A DNA stretch of 64,000 bases from Clostridiales bacterium (GCA_019420945.1 JAHZGF010000004.1:1-64000), one strand, 5' to 3'. Shown: positions 19,388-26,126, counted from the first letter of the stretch. Notes: generated by a model not told the origin, from the letters alone. Translations and numbers: made by a program.

Positions 19388-20620
19388 CTATTTTATTTTC
19401 TCGATTTCCTCCCGAAGCCACTCAAATTCCCGCTTGGTATATACCTTCTCGGTGATGTCGGAAATTTTATGGCCGACCATATACTTGATGGCGTATTCGT
19501 CTACGCCATAGCGCTTGGCCATCGTGACAAAGTGGGTACGGCCGTCATGGGGGCGGTGCTCGGGGTTCAGCTTCAATTCATCACGGATACGCTCGAAGGC
19601 TTTCTGATACCGAGCATAGGTCAACTCAAAGTTCTTCTTGTTTCGGTTGTTGGGGTCTGCCCAGTTAAGCAGATACGGGCTTCCGATTGTTTCTGCTTCT
19701 CGATATTTTTTGAGTACCAGATCCTGAATACGGGAATGAATGGGGACAACACGATTCTCACCGGCATCCGTCTTCATGCCGCCTTGAAATGTCCAGTTCT
19801 CTAAATCCACATCCTTTAGTTCCAGTAGCCCCAGTTCCTGAGGGCGCCAGCCGGAGTAGCACTGGATGAGCAGAATATCGATGCCGTGTTTCTCATCGAT
19901 ATTATTCCAGAGCAATTCCATTTCATCATCTGTAAAAGCAATATGCCCCTTCTTTACCTTCTGGATCTCTTTGACGGTTTCTTCTGTGAGGTTGAAGGTT
20001 CTGGAATAGTTTCGATCCACTAACTCATATTCCAATGCATAGTCCAGCATCATGTTAAACATGGATTTGATTTGGTTCTTCATGGTGGCTGTTGGATGCT
20101 GCTCTCTGCCTCGAACAGTGGCCACGCCCTCTTCCATGCAGCCTTTCACATGACGGGCTCGAATGTCCATAACTCGCATCTTGTAAACTGCCGAACAGTA
20201 AGGCCAAGCACTGGTCACCGCCTTTGTACTCTTGACGGTCTTTTCGTATTCTGGAAGCCACTTGTCATAGAGCTCCTGCATGGTGATGGCTGTTCCGAGG
20301 TCATACGGATTCTTGTTATATTCCACCAGAGCGGCATAAGCGTCGTTATAGGTGGCAAAGTATGATTCTGGCTTGAGCGGTTTGCAAATGGGTCTGCCAT
20401 CAGAAGTTTTTCCCACAGTTACCATGGCTCGGAATGGATTTCTCAAATTACGATTTTTGATCTCACTGATCTGACCAAAGCCATTCGGCAATCGCCGTCG
20501 CTTGTTGGATTTGCGAGGTCTTTTTATTTTTTCAGAAGGTTTCAGAGGATATCCGCAATGAGGACAGGCATTTGCCTTATCGCTCACTGGCAATTCGCAC
20601 TCTGGGCATTGGGTCAGCAT
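19388..20620 (-). CDS. int: Tyrosine site-specific integrase with N-terminal zinc ribbon
   Basis: The 410-residue protein opens with a zinc ribbon (CPECELPVSDKANACPHCG). A SAM-like N-terminal arm-binding domain (about 100-200) precedes the catalytic domain. The catalytic set is visible: R in SGWRPQEL, K in GGMKTDAGENRV, H and R in RPHDGRTHF, H in VGHKI, and the nucleophile Y in EKVYTKRE. It would integrate and excise the element. Its start overlaps the stop of the small membrane-protein gene upstream. The zinc ribbon is an uncommon addition. Confidence 0.93.
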   Translation of the reverse strand: MLTQCPECELPVSDKANACPHCGYPLKPSEKIKRPRKSNKRRRLPNGFGQISEIKNRNLRNPFRAMVTVGKTSDGRPICKPLKPESYFATYNDAYAALVEYNKNPYDLGTAITMQELYDKWLPEYEKTVKSTKAVTSAWPYCSAVYKMRVMDIRARHVKGCMEEGVATVRGREQHPTATMKNQIKSMFNMMLDYALEYELVDRNYSRTFNLTEETVKEIQKVKKGHIAFTDDEMELLWNNIDEKHGIDILLIQCYSGWRPQELGLLELKDVDLENWTFQGGMKTDAGENRVVPIHSRIQDLVLKKYREAETIGSPYLLNWADPNNRNKKNFELTYARYQKAFERIRDELKLNPEHRPHDGRTHFVTMAKRYGVDEYAIKYMVGHKISDITEKVYTKREFEWLREEIEKIK

Positions 20621-20823
20621 AGGTCATCCCTCTTTTTCAAGGCTTTAATTTCTCGGCGTTCGATTTTGTCAACGATACGGCCGCCTACCGCATGGAGTAG
20701 AAAAACGCTGCCCGCAAATAGTAGCGCACCCCAGGCTCGCTGATTTTTGTTGTACTCTTTTACGCCGCCCTGCATAGTATAGACTTCATGCAAATGCTTG
20801 GCTGGGTTCACGTGTTTCTTCAT
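20614..20823 (-). CDS. Small membrane protein coupled to the integrase
   Basis: The 69-residue protein starts at ATG 20821-20823 behind GAAAGGAG. It has one membrane segment (about residues 29-47, AWGALLFAGSVFLLHAVGG) and a basic tail ending KKRDDLC. Its stop overlaps the integrase start (ATGCTGA), implying translational coupling. Function unknown; it resembles the small membrane proteins of the divergent cassettes. Confidence 0.65.
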   Translation of the reverse strand: MKKHVNPAKHLHEVYTMQGGVKEYNKNQRAWGALLFAGSVFLLHAVGGRIVDKIERREIKALKKRDDLC

Positions 20824-20835
20824 TGGGTGTCTCCT

Positions 20836-20866
20836 TTCGCAAGATTTACAGTGGGTTTTATGGAGG
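20836..20866 (+). promoter_or_regulatory. Phage promoter-like element 1
   Basis: TTCGCA, a 14-nt spacer with ACA, then TTTTAT and GGAGG. The GGAGG also serves as ribosome-binding site for the ORF at 20875. Confidence 0.7.
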
Positions 20867-20874
20867 TGTTCTAT

Positions 20875-21075
20875 ATGAAATACATGACGAATGCACAAAT
20901 CGACGAGCTTAATTTGCTTTTGGATAAGCATGGGGCGGCTTTGACAGCATTTTATAACGAAGGAATGAGACAAGGCGCCAAAAATGTGATCCATGGTATG
21001 ATGATTGGCGCGGCGATTATTGCTGGCGTTCAGATCACAAGGGCAATCATCAGAGCACACAAGCAAAAGAACTAA
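20875..21075 (+). CDS. Small membrane protein, 66 aa
   Basis: It starts at ATG 20875, six nt after GGAGGTG. The N-terminal helix (NAQIDELNLLLDKHG) is followed by one membrane segment (about 38-56, VIHGMMIGAAIIAGVQI) and a basic tail. It is the first member of the plus-strand array of single-gene cassettes with their own promoter element and terminator. Function unknown. Confidence 0.65.
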   Translation: MKYMTNAQIDELNLLLDKHGAALTAFYNEGMRQGAKNVIHGMMIGAAIIAGVQITRAIIRAHKQKN

Positions 21076-21084
21076 ATAGGAATT

Positions 21085-21117
21085 GGGGTCGCTTAATCAG
21101 CGGCTCCTTTTCTTTTT
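21085..21117 (+). terminator. Terminator of cassette 1
   Basis: GGGGTCGC pairs with GCGGCTCC (with wobbles), followed by TTTTCTTTTT. Confidence 0.8.
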
Positions 21118-21156
21118 GCCCCTTGCGCCGCCCGCTCTAATCATATATGATAAGTG

Positions 21157-21186
21157 TACGAATTGTCAAGCATATTCCTACACAAT
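21157..21186 (+). promoter_or_regulatory. Possible housekeeping-type promoter
   Basis: TTGTCA and TATTTT are separated by 17 bp upstream of the gene at 21215. A degenerate phage element (TGCGCC, 14 nt, TATATG, 21124-21149) lies just before it, so either could drive the gene. Confidence 0.35.
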
Positions 21187-21214
21187 ATTTTTGATTAAGA
21201 TTTGAGGGCTGGAT

Positions 21215-21541
21215 ATGGTGATGAACGAGTGCTCCGCCTGTCCCCGGTGCGGCGGACGGTTGAAATACTACGACAGCGTGCCCAGACTGGTACGGACGAA
21301 AGGGCGGCAAACCTCCAGAGTTCCCATGCGCCGCCTGCGGTGCTCTGGCTGCGGGGCAATCCACCGGGAAATGGGCGGTCTGTTCTTCCCCTACAAGCAG
21401 TACGAGGCCGAAGTGATATTCGGCGTACTGGAGGGGCTTATCACCTGCGAGACCCTGGGGTTCGAGGATTACCCCTGTGAGATGACCATGCTTCGGTGGC
21501 TTTCGCAGAAAGCACAGCTCCTATTATGGAGAAATCCATAA
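21215..21541 (+). CDS. Zinc-ribbon protein, DUF6431-like
   Basis: The 108-residue protein has two zinc-binding pairs, CPRCGGRLKYYDS and CSGCGAIHREMG, around an Arg-rich segment. The C-terminal part (YEAEVIFGVLEG, CEMTMLRWL) looks like a helical DNA-binding end. This matches the DUF6431 pattern seen in Clostridia mobile elements. The next promoter element lies inside its last codons. Confidence 0.65.
   Translation: MVMNECSACPRCGGRLKYYDSVPRLVRTKGRQTSRVPMRRLRCSGCGAIHREMGGLFFPYKQYEAEVIFGVLEGLITCETLGFEDYPCEMTMLRWLSQKAQLLLWRNP
21502..21531 (+). promoter_or_regulatory. Phage promoter-like element 2
   Basis: TTCGCA, 14 nt with ACA, TATTAT, GGAG. It overlaps the end of the DUF6431-like gene and precedes the gene at 21561. 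Confidence 0.75.
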
Positions 21542-21560
21542 GCGAAAGGAGTAAATGAGC

Positions 21561-21797
21561 ATGAAACTGATACCTGTGGACCAGATACCGAAGATGAACG
21601 GCTATCACAAGCTACAAGAGCTGATCGAGGAGTTTACGAACGGTGACGCTAAAATCGTAAAGGTGGAATTTAGCGAGACCGATTATAAATCCCCGGCGAT
21701 CTGCCGGTCTTGTCTGGCCGCGGCCATCAAGCGGTCGAAGCGTCCGGTCAAGGTATGGCGTCGCGGAAATGAGATATTCCTGAGCAAGGATGTTTGA
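21561..21797 (+). CDS. Small hypothetical protein, 78 aa
   Basis: It starts at the second ATG (21561), nine nt after AAAGGAG; ATG 21555 is too close. No membrane segment. It contains a short central pair-like motif (CRSCLAAAIKRSKRPVKVW) that suggests nucleic-acid contact. Single-gene cassette with its own promoter element and terminator; function unknown. Confidence 0.6.
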   Translation: MKLIPVDQIPKMNGYHKLQELIEEFTNGDAKIVKVEFSETDYKSPAICRSCLAAAIKRSKRPVKVWRRGNEIFLSKDV

Positions 21798-21806
21798 CAA
21801 AGGATT

Positions 21807-21836
21807 GAGCCGCTCACAAGGCGGCTCTTTCTTTTG
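21807..21836 (+). terminator. Terminator of cassette 2
   Basis: GAGCCGC/GCGGCTC stem followed by TTTCTTTT. Confidence 0.85.
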
Positions 21837-21849
21837 TCTCCGGCGGTTA

Positions 21850-21890
21850 TATTTCTAATTTAGATTAGCCCGGTTTAACCTAAGTTAGAA
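21850..21890. promoter_or_regulatory. Inverted TTCTAAT/TTAGAA element (copy A)
   Basis: TTCTAATTTAGA (21853-21864) and CTAAGTTAGAA (21880-21890) face each other. The word ATATTTCTAATYTA and a facing TTAGAA recur at 59744-59780. It may be an operator for a phage regulator. Confidence 0.4.
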
Positions 21891-21897
21891 AACGGGC

Positions 21898-21926
21898 CCC
21901 GCAGATTTCGCAATTCTATTATGGAA
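21898..21926 (+). promoter_or_regulatory. Phage promoter-like element 3 (before a structured RNA)
   Basis: CCCGCA, a spacer with GCA (13 nt, one shorter than usual), TATTAT, GGAA. The structured RNA begins immediately after it. Confidence 0.7.
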
Positions 21927-22065
21927 AGGAAACGGATAGATGCTGGTGGAAATCCAGCGGCGAGACACGAAGGCGTGCCGCCAAGTAATAACTTAATCAA
22001 AGATGGCACCCACCGGGCAACGGTTTTCGTTGGGCCGACCCTGAAGTCGTTTCCTTTTCTTTTTT
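21923..22065 (+). ncRNA. Candidate structured RNA 1
   Basis: Between promoter-like element 3 and the next element there is no convincing gene. AAAGGAAACG (21925-21934) pairs with CGTTTCCTTT (22048-22057), a 10-bp closing stem, followed by a long T-rich run. Inside are local hairpins such as GCTGG/CCAGC and a GGCG...CGCC-type stem around ACACGAAGGCGTG. The closing stem starts about two nt after TATTAT, so the transcript probably begins at that GG. An in-frame reading from ATG 21921 has no ribosome-binding site. I cannot match it to a known RNA family. Confidence 0.55.
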
Positions 22066-22067
22066 TT

Positions 22068-22099
22068 CGCGCCGATTCAACAGGGGCCTTTATGGAGGT
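22068..22099 (+). promoter_or_regulatory. Phage promoter-like element 4
   Basis: CGCGCC, 14 nt with ACA, CTTTAT, GGAGG. It precedes the ORF at 22107. Confidence 0.7.
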
Positions 22100-22106
22100 G
22101 AAGGTT

Positions 22107-22295
22107 ATGGACACCAGGAAAATTCTTAGCGCGATCGGAACATTCGCGGTTGTGGGCGCGGTATCCACGGCAGGCGCAGCACTATGGACGAAGGTTCTGA
22201 ACAGGAAGTTCCAAATGGTACAGCTCAAACTGACACACCCGAAGTCAGACAAAATCATATTCGTCGACTTCAAGAATGCAAAGAGGGGCCGCTGA
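22107..22295 (+). CDS. Small membrane protein, 62 aa
   Basis: Starts at ATG 22107, seven nt after GGAGGTGA. One membrane segment (about residues 7-27, LSAIGTFAVVGAVSTAGAAL) is followed by a basic, beta-like tail (KFQMVQLKLTHPKSDKIIF). The stop codon lies in the loop of its own terminator hairpin, an extremely compact arrangement. Function unknown. Confidence 0.65.
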   Translation: MDTRKILSAIGTFAVVGAVSTAGAALWTKVLNRKFQMVQLKLTHPKSDKIIFVDFKNAKRGR

Positions 22296-22315
22296 CGCAG
22301 CGGCTCTTCCCTTTT
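22284..22315 (+). terminator. Terminator of cassette 4
   Basis: GGCCGCT/AGCGGCT stem with the upstream gene's TGA in the loop, then TTCCCTTTTT. Confidence 0.8.
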
Positions 22316-22318
22316 TCA

Positions 22319-22349
22319 TCCGCACAAAAGGCCGTCTCCTTTATGGAGA
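22319..22349 (+). promoter_or_regulatory. Phage promoter-like element 5
   Basis: TCCGCA, 14 nt with GCC, CTTTAT, GGAG. It lies directly after the preceding terminator and before the ORF at 22376. Confidence 0.7.
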
Positions 22350-22375
22350 CAAAACTTTTTAGGAGGTAATCAAGG

Positions 22376-22573
22376 ATGAACAAGCAGAAATGGACAGAGA
22401 AGCCGGTCACCTGGGGCGGATATCTCAAACTCAGCGGCATTGTGACAGTCATCGGCGCGATTTTCAGCGCGGTGTATATCATTGCCATGTTTGAGCCGGC
22501 CTGGTGGATCGGGATTCGGAAGACGGTTGGAAAGACGTTCAGCCATTGGGCCCGGAAAAGGAATCGTTTCTAA
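22376..22573 (+). CDS. Small membrane protein, 65 aa
   Basis: It starts at ATG 22376 behind TAGGAGG. One membrane segment (about 17-39, KLSGIVTVIGAIFSAVYIIA) is followed by an aromatic patch and a basic tail (HWARKRNRF). Single-gene cassette; function unknown. Confidence 0.65.
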   Translation: MNKQKWTEKPVTWGGYLKLSGIVTVIGAIFSAVYIIAMFEPAWWIGIRKTVGKTFSHWARKRNRF

Positions 22574-22578
22574 AGGGT

Positions 22579-22615
22579 GGGAGCCGCTGCAACAGGCGGC
22601 TCCTTCTCTTTTCCT
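22579..22615 (+). terminator. Terminator of cassette 5
   Basis: GGAGCCGC/GCGGCTCC stem followed by TTCTCTTTTC. Confidence 0.85.
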
Positions 22616-22686
22616 TTCCACCGAGGTTGTTTTTACGAAAACGGGGCTGCGCCCTTAGAATAGCCGTTGAAAGGAGGCAGACGCCG

Positions 22687-22938
22687 ATGAATGAACAAGA
22701 GTTCCATCCGGGCTCCGTCCCTGTGGCGGTGGTGGCCCGTGTTTATGGAAAAGATGCGTCCTGGGTGAGGGCCGGAATTATCTCCGGCTGGCTGCCCATC
22801 GGCAAGGCGACCCGGAACGGCAATCTGGTGGCCAGCATTGAGGAGATGGATTCCCGGTACGGCCGGATCAATTTTTACATCTCGCCAAAGCGATTGTACG
22901 AGGAAACCGGATATTTCTGGAGAGGAGAACGACGATGA
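22687..22938 (+). CDS. Hypothetical protein, possible helix-turn-helix, 83 aa
   Basis: It starts at ATG 22687 behind AAAGGAGG. The segment VAVVARVYGKDASWVRAGII followed by GWLPIGKATRNGN resembles an excisionase or MerR-like winged helix. A strongly degenerate promoter element (TTACGA, 14 nt, CCTTAG) lies near 22634. Its stop overlaps the next start, so the two are coupled. Confidence 0.55.
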   Translation: MNEQEFHPGSVPVAVVARVYGKDASWVRAGIISGWLPIGKATRNGNLVASIEEMDSRYGRINFYISPKRLYEETGYFWRGERR

Positions 22939-23357
22939 GAAATGACATGCGCCCGGAGCTTTCGCAGAAGAACCCCTACTGGATCGGCAAGCACCGCTAC
23001 TACGAGCTGAAGCATTTCTGCCTGCAATACCCCATTTGGAAGAAGGCCCGACTGGCCCTGGATGGGCTGAGCAGGCGGCCGGCCGACCTCCAGGTCTTTG
23101 TGAGCTGCGGGCAGGTGAAGGGTGACCCCACGGAGCGGTGCGCCCAGTCCCGGATATTCTTCGGGGAGCGCATGGAGATGGTGGAGCAGGCGGCCATCGA
23201 GGCGGAGCCCGACCTCTACCCCTATCTGTTGCGGGGCGTGACCGAGGAGCTGTCCTATGACGCGCTGAAGATGAAGTATGATATTCCCTGCTGCCGGGAC
23301 GTCTATTACGCCGCGTACAGACGGTTCTTCTGGCTGCTGAGCAAGAGGAGGGATTGA
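22935..23357 (+). CDS. Hypothetical phage protein, 140 aa
   Basis: The ATG at 22935 overlaps the previous stop (ATGA). The sequence YWIGKHRYYELKHFCLQYP, then VTEELSYDALKMKYDIPC and a basic end is typical of small Clostridia phage regulators (a RinA/ArpU-type pattern), but I cannot assign the family firmly. All-helical; a DNA-binding role is a guess. Confidence 0.55.
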   Translation: MRNDMRPELSQKNPYWIGKHRYYELKHFCLQYPIWKKARLALDGLSRRPADLQVFVSCGQVKGDPTERCAQSRIFFGERMEMVEQAAIEAEPDLYPYLLRGVTEELSYDALKMKYDIPCCRDVYYAAYRRFFWLLSKRRD

Positions 23358-23359
23358 GG

Positions 23360-23566
23360 TTGCGGGTTGTGGACGTGGCTGTCCGGCAATGCTACCGGTT
23401 CAACTGCCCGAACTGCGGGAGCAGGCTGGAGGCCGACTGCGGCGATCTGGTGGACATCGGCGGAAAGACAAGCCGGTTCTGGTGCCCGGTCTGCCGGAAG
23501 GAGCGGTATGTTCCATGGAGTGCCCTAAGGAAACGGGTTGTGTACGAGGACAAGTCCGCGGAATAG
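23360..23566 (+). CDS. Zinc-ribbon protein, 68 aa
   Basis: The TTG at 23360 follows AGGAGGG at seven nt; the TTG at 23354 is too close. Two CxxC pairs (CPNCGSRLE and CPVCRKERY) form a zinc ribbon. It overlaps the neighbouring unit closely and the next promoter element lies in its final codons. Probably binds nucleic acid or protein; role unknown. Confidence 0.6.
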   Translation: MRVVDVAVRQCYRFNCPNCGSRLEADCGDLVDIGGKTSRFWCPVCRKERYVPWSALRKRVVYEDKSAE

Positions 23567-23585
23567 GCAGGCTCCTTTATGGAGG
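23555..23585 (+). promoter_or_regulatory. Phage promoter-like element 6
   Basis: TCCGCG, 14 nt with GCA, CTTTAT, GGAGG. The GGAGG is also the ribosome-binding site for the ORF at 23595. Confidence 0.7.
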
Positions 23586-23594
23586 TGAAATGCC

Positions 23595-23807
23595 ATGAAG
23601 AAAACGATTTTGGAAAAGGTGGCGGACAATAAGTTCAATGCTGTGAAACAGTTAGTCCGATTCATTCGGGAAAATGACAAGGACCCGGGTGGATTTGAAG
23701 ACTTATGGGAAAACAGTTTTGCGCTTGAGGACGAATTAGATGAAATCATACTTCGGATAGCGCACATCATCGAATTGGAAAAAGCATTAGAAGAATACGA
23801 AGAGTAA
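23595..23807 (+). CDS. Small acidic helical protein, 70 aa
   Basis: Starts at ATG 23595 behind GGAGGTG. The protein is highly charged and helical (NKFNAVKQLVRFIREND, ELEKALEEYEE) without membrane segments or cysteines. Single-gene cassette; function unknown. Confidence 0.6.
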   Translation: MKKTILEKVADNKFNAVKQLVRFIRENDKDPGGFEDLWENSFALEDELDEIILRIAHIIELEKALEEYEE

Positions 23808-23812
23808 GGATT

Positions 23813-23845
23813 GGGCCTGCGGAAACGCGGGCTCTTTCCTTTTTG
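23813..23845 (+). terminator. Terminator of cassette 6
   Basis: GGGCCTGCG pairs with CGCGGGCTC around a GAAA loop, followed by TTTCCTTTTT. Confidence 0.85.
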
Positions 23846-23848
23846 TAT

Positions 23849-23879
23849 TTCGCAGAAACGGCAGCGGCTATTATGGAGG
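23849..23879 (+). promoter_or_regulatory. Phage promoter-like element 7
   Basis: TTCGCA, 14 nt with GCA, TATTAT, GGAGG. It begins three nt after the terminator U-run and precedes the ORF at 23890. Confidence 0.75.
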
Positions 23880-23889
23880 TGATACCATT

Positions 23890-24063
23890 ATGACTTACAA
23901 GCAAATCGAGGCAAGCCGGGAGCTGAGGCTTTGGATCGGGCAGGTGATCGTGCCCGCCGTTACGATGGCGGTCGCATTGGCGTCCATTCCGGAGGTTAGG
24001 AACGCGGCTTCCACAAAGCTGGAACAGCTGAAATGGAAACTCAAATCCAGGAGCAAGGGCTGA
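23890..24063 (+). CDS. Small membrane protein, 57 aa
   Basis: Begins at ATG 23890 after GGAGGTG. A short polar N-terminus is followed by one membrane segment (about 15-33, LWIGQVIVPAVTMAVALASI) and a Lys-rich tail ending KLKSRSKG. The terminator overlaps its last codons. Function unknown. Confidence 0.65.
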   Translation: MTYKQIEASRELRLWIGQVIVPAVTMAVALASIPEVRNAASTKLEQLKWKLKSRSKG

Positions 24064-24082
24064 GCAGGCCCTTTGCTTTCTA
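24052..24082 (+). terminator. Terminator of cassette 7
   Basis: GCAAGGGC pairs with GCCCTTTGC (one bulge), followed by TTTCTATTTT. The stop codon is in the loop. Confidence 0.75.
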
Positions 24083-24181
24083 TTTTCCATACGCAGCCGG
24101 CCGGAAAGCGTGTTAGAGTGATATCCTGAAAAATTCCCGGGTGAAAAATTTGAGAAAACAGCGTCAAAGGAGGAATTGAAT

Positions 24182-24403
24182 TTGGAGATTATTGCGGCGA
24201 TTGCGGCGCTTTGCATCGGAATTTTGATCGGTATGCGTCTGTTCCAGGATCGTCCGGTCGGCGACCTGCGGGTGGACCATTCCGATTTCGCGGACGAAGG
24301 CCCTCATTTATATCTTGAGCTGGATACGGATATACGAACCGTTATGCGGAAGAAACGGGTGGTCTTCCGGGTCAAGGTAAAGGACTTCCTGCCGCACGAA
24401 TGA
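24182..24403 (+). CDS. Small membrane-anchored protein, 73 aa
   Basis: The TTG at 24182 has AAAGGAGG at eight-nt spacing; the TTG at 24176 is too close. The N-terminal segment (IIAAIAALCIGILIGM) is a membrane anchor, followed by an acidic then basic beta-like region. No strong promoter element precedes it; a degenerate one (TACGCA, 14 nt, GTGTTA) is near 24100. Function unknown. Confidence 0.6.
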   Translation: MEIIAAIAALCIGILIGMRLFQDRPVGDLRVDHSDFADEGPHLYLELDTDIRTVMRKKRVVFRVKVKDFLPHE

Positions 24404-24420
24404 CACGGGCCTTTATGGAG
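24391..24420 (+). promoter_or_regulatory. Phage promoter-like element 8
   Basis: GCCGCA, 14 nt with ACA, CTTTAT, GGAG. It overlaps the end of the previous gene and serves the ORF at 24431. Confidence 0.7.
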
Positions 24421-24430
24421 GTGTATTGTA

Positions 24431-24598
24431 ATGAAGAAATTGAAACTCTGGATGACACAGTGGCTGGTCGATATCGGCTCCTGCTTGACGGAACTGGGAG
24501 ACCGTATGATTTGGAAAGGGGTCGATATGGGCGACGACCTTCTCAGAGATGACGATGAATTGTTAAAATACGCGAAAAAGAAGGGAATCGTCCGATAA
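24431..24598 (+). CDS. Small amphipathic protein, 55 aa
   Basis: Starts at ATG 24431, nine nt after GGAGG. Trp-rich amphipathic N-terminus (KKLKLWMTQWLVDIGSCL) with an acidic central region (GDDLLRDDDELL) and basic end. It may associate peripherally with membrane or protein; function unknown. A short GGGCGCCC palindrome with T-rich end follows and may terminate it. Confidence 0.55.
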   Translation: MKKLKLWMTQWLVDIGSCLTELGDRMIWKGVDMGDDLLRDDDELLKYAKKKGIVR

Positions 24599-24615
24599 CG
24601 GGCGCCCCTTTCTTT

Positions 24616-24840
24616 TCATTTCGATATATACTTGTGCAACCAATCCGGCAAATCAGGATCGTCAATGGTCCAGGAGGTCTTTCGCCGTTCGGAATGGACC
24701 CATTCGTTTTCCCGACCATCGAAAATCCTTTTCCGTCCACATCTGTAAAGGACAATTTGGCCATCTTCCAGGCGATACTCATTCCAATAATAACTATGCG
24801 TGACACAGCCAGGTCTCTCTTGCGTAGCATAAATCGTCAT
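24616..24840 (-). CDS. Small conserved phage protein on the minus strand, 74 aa
   Basis: This is one of two minus-strand genes inside the cassette array. From ATG 24840 it reads MTIYATQERPGCVTHSYYWN then LYRCGRKRIFDGRENEWV and DDPDLPDWLHKYI, a pattern I have seen in Clostridia phage proteins of unknown role. AAAGGA lies 12 nt upstream, which is rather far. No cysteine motif beyond isolated residues. Probably expressed separately from the rightward array. Confidence 0.5.
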   Translation of the reverse strand: MTIYATQERPGCVTHSYYWNEYRLEDGQIVLYRCGRKRIFDGRENEWVHSERRKTSWTIDDPDLPDWLHKYISK

Positions 24841-24930
24841 GGGTATAAGCCATCCTTTCCGAAGAATAATAGTTCTTTTTATGAGTATAGCACCACAGCC
24901 CTGCGGCCGCAAGAGACATCGAACGCCGGG

Positions 24931-24960
24931 TACGCACGAATAACATCGGCTATTATGGAG
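24931..24960 (+). promoter_or_regulatory. Phage promoter-like element 9
   Basis: TACGCA, 14 nt with CAT, TATTAT, GGAG. It precedes the gene at 24993. Confidence 0.7.
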
Positions 24961-24992
24961 CCAATTCTGATTTTTGAAAGGAGAAAAAGCAT

Positions 24993-25433
24993 ATGGCAGA
25001 GATTAAAACGTTGTTGGATGATGTGATCGAGACGGAGCTCGCGAATCTGCGGACCCTTCCGTCCGGAAACGAGGAGAGAGCGAAAGCGATCCGGGATCTG
25101 GCGGCGCTGCACAAGCTGCGTATCGAGGAGATCAGGGCCCAGGCCGACGTGGATGAGAAGTCCGAGCGGCGGGAGATGGACGGCAGACAGCGCAGGGAGG
25201 AGCTTGCCTGCAAAGATGCCGACCGCGCCCGCGAGGAGGAGCTTCAGAACCGTCAGCTTCGGGAGCAGAAGATCGACCGGTATATGCGCATTGCGGTGGC
25301 CGGCGTGGAACTGGTGTTGCCGCTGATGTTCTATGGCATCTGGATGAGACGGGGATTCAAGTTTGAGGAGTCCGGAGTTTACTCGTCCACCACGTTCAGG
25401 AATCTGTTCAGCCGTTTTCGGCCGACAAAGTAA
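24993..25433 (+). CDS. Coiled-coil membrane protein, 146 aa
   Basis: Starts at ATG 24993 behind GAAAGGAG. Residues 25-100 are a long charged coiled coil (EERAKAIRDLAALHKLRIEE, REEELQNRQLREQKIDR), then one membrane segment (about 103-121, VAGVELVLPLMFYGIWM) and a Ser/Thr/Arg-rich tail. The architecture recurs in many Clostridia phage genomes; function unknown, perhaps membrane scaffolding. Confidence 0.7.
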   Translation: MAEIKTLLDDVIETELANLRTLPSGNEERAKAIRDLAALHKLRIEEIRAQADVDEKSERREMDGRQRREELACKDADRAREEELQNRQLREQKIDRYMRIAVAGVELVLPLMFYGIWMRRGFKFEESGVYSSTTFRNLFSRFRPTK

Positions 25434-25457
25434 CGAATAGGCTCGAAAAGAAAATGA

Positions 25458-25492
25458 AGAGGCCGTGCAGACAGCACAGTCTCTTCGTTTTA
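25458..25492 (+). terminator. Terminator of cassette 9
   Basis: GAGGCCGTGC pairs imperfectly with GCACAGTCTC, followed by TTCGTTTT. Confidence 0.65.
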
Positions 25493-25522
25493 TCCGCATA
25501 TTCGGCATGGTGTTTTATGGAG
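25493..25522 (+). promoter_or_regulatory. Phage promoter-like element 10
   Basis: TCCGCA, 14 nt with GCA, TTTTAT, GGAG. It follows the terminator directly and precedes the ORF at 25550. Confidence 0.7.
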
Positions 25523-25549
25523 AAATCTGAATTTAAGGAGGTTTCGCAA

Positions 25550-25738
25550 ATGAAAATGACAGAAGAATTGAAACGTTCAAAATTGATTCTACGCATTGGG
25601 CGTGCACGCCGCTTATATGACGCTGGGAAAAATGCAGAAGAAATTGCGGCGGTTATGCGAGAGCCCATCGCGTTGATGGAAAAATGGATCAATAACTTCA
25701 AAATCATTGACGAGAAAAGACGCACTCCAAACGGATAA
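25550..25738 (+). CDS. Small protein with homeodomain-like helix-turn-helix, 62 aa
   Basis: Starts at ATG 25550 behind AAGGAGG. The stretch RRLYDAGKNAEEIAAVMREP is a compact helix-turn-helix of the kind found in small terminase subunits and resolvase ends (RLYDAGKS-x-EEIA). It is too short for a terminase and lies in the early array, so a DNA-binding regulator is more likely. Confidence 0.55.
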   Translation: MKMTEELKRSKLILRIGRARRLYDAGKNAEEIAAVMREPIALMEKWINNFKIIDEKRRTPNG

Positions 25739-25747
25739 CTCCGCAAT

Positions 25748-25779
25748 AGCAAGGGTCTGACGAAGACTCTTGCTTTTTT
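25748..25779 (+). terminator. Terminator of cassette 10
   Basis: AGCAAGGGTCT pairs with AGACTCTTGCT (one wobble), followed by TTTTTA. Confidence 0.85.
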
Positions 25780-25984
25780 AGTCAGGGTCCCAACCGGAGC
25801 CCATGTCTTTGATTTGGTCTTCTCCTGTCCCCCAACTGGCGCTGATGTCGGGAAGAGCGCAATCATAGCAAACATTGGCGTCTGGGTATTGATCGTCGTA
25901 AACACCCTTATAATATTCTCGACTGAGCTTTCGTCTCACGGCGGCAACATCAAACTCTTTGCCGCATTCTATACAAACAGCCAT
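25778..25984 (-). CDS. Small zinc-binding protein on the minus strand, 68 aa
   Basis: ATG 25984 follows GGAGGGGCG. A zinc-binding N-terminus (CIECGKEFD) is paired with a downstream CYDC, and an acidic C-terminus follows. The pattern recurs in Clostridia phages. It converges on the cassette terminator at 25748 and is the second minus-strand gene of the array. Function unknown. Confidence 0.6.
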   Translation of the reverse strand: MAVCIECGKEFDVAAVRRKLSREYYKGVYDDQYPDANVCYDCALPDISASWGTGEDQIKDMGSGWDPD

Positions 25985-26029
25985 ATTCGCCCCTCCATAC
26001 ATAAAGGATGTTTCCATTTTACCATAGTC

Positions 26030-26060
26030 CTCGCCAAATTTACAAGGCGTTTTATGAGGA
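26030..26060 (+). promoter_or_regulatory. Phage promoter-like element 11
   Basis: CTCGCC, 14 nt with ACA, TTTTAT, GAGG. It precedes the gene at 26127 by about 70 bp. Confidence 0.6.
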
Positions 26061-26126
26061 GAGAGCGCTCTTTACCTCAATATCAGCCGGAGCCGCAAGG
26101 CCCGGACGACTTAGGAGGTAATGCAA

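Noticed and set aside
21921..22106. A coding frame from ATG 21921 through structured RNA 1
   Set aside because: There is no ribosome-binding site, the composition is RNA-like, and the strong start at 22107 already accounts for the frame's end.
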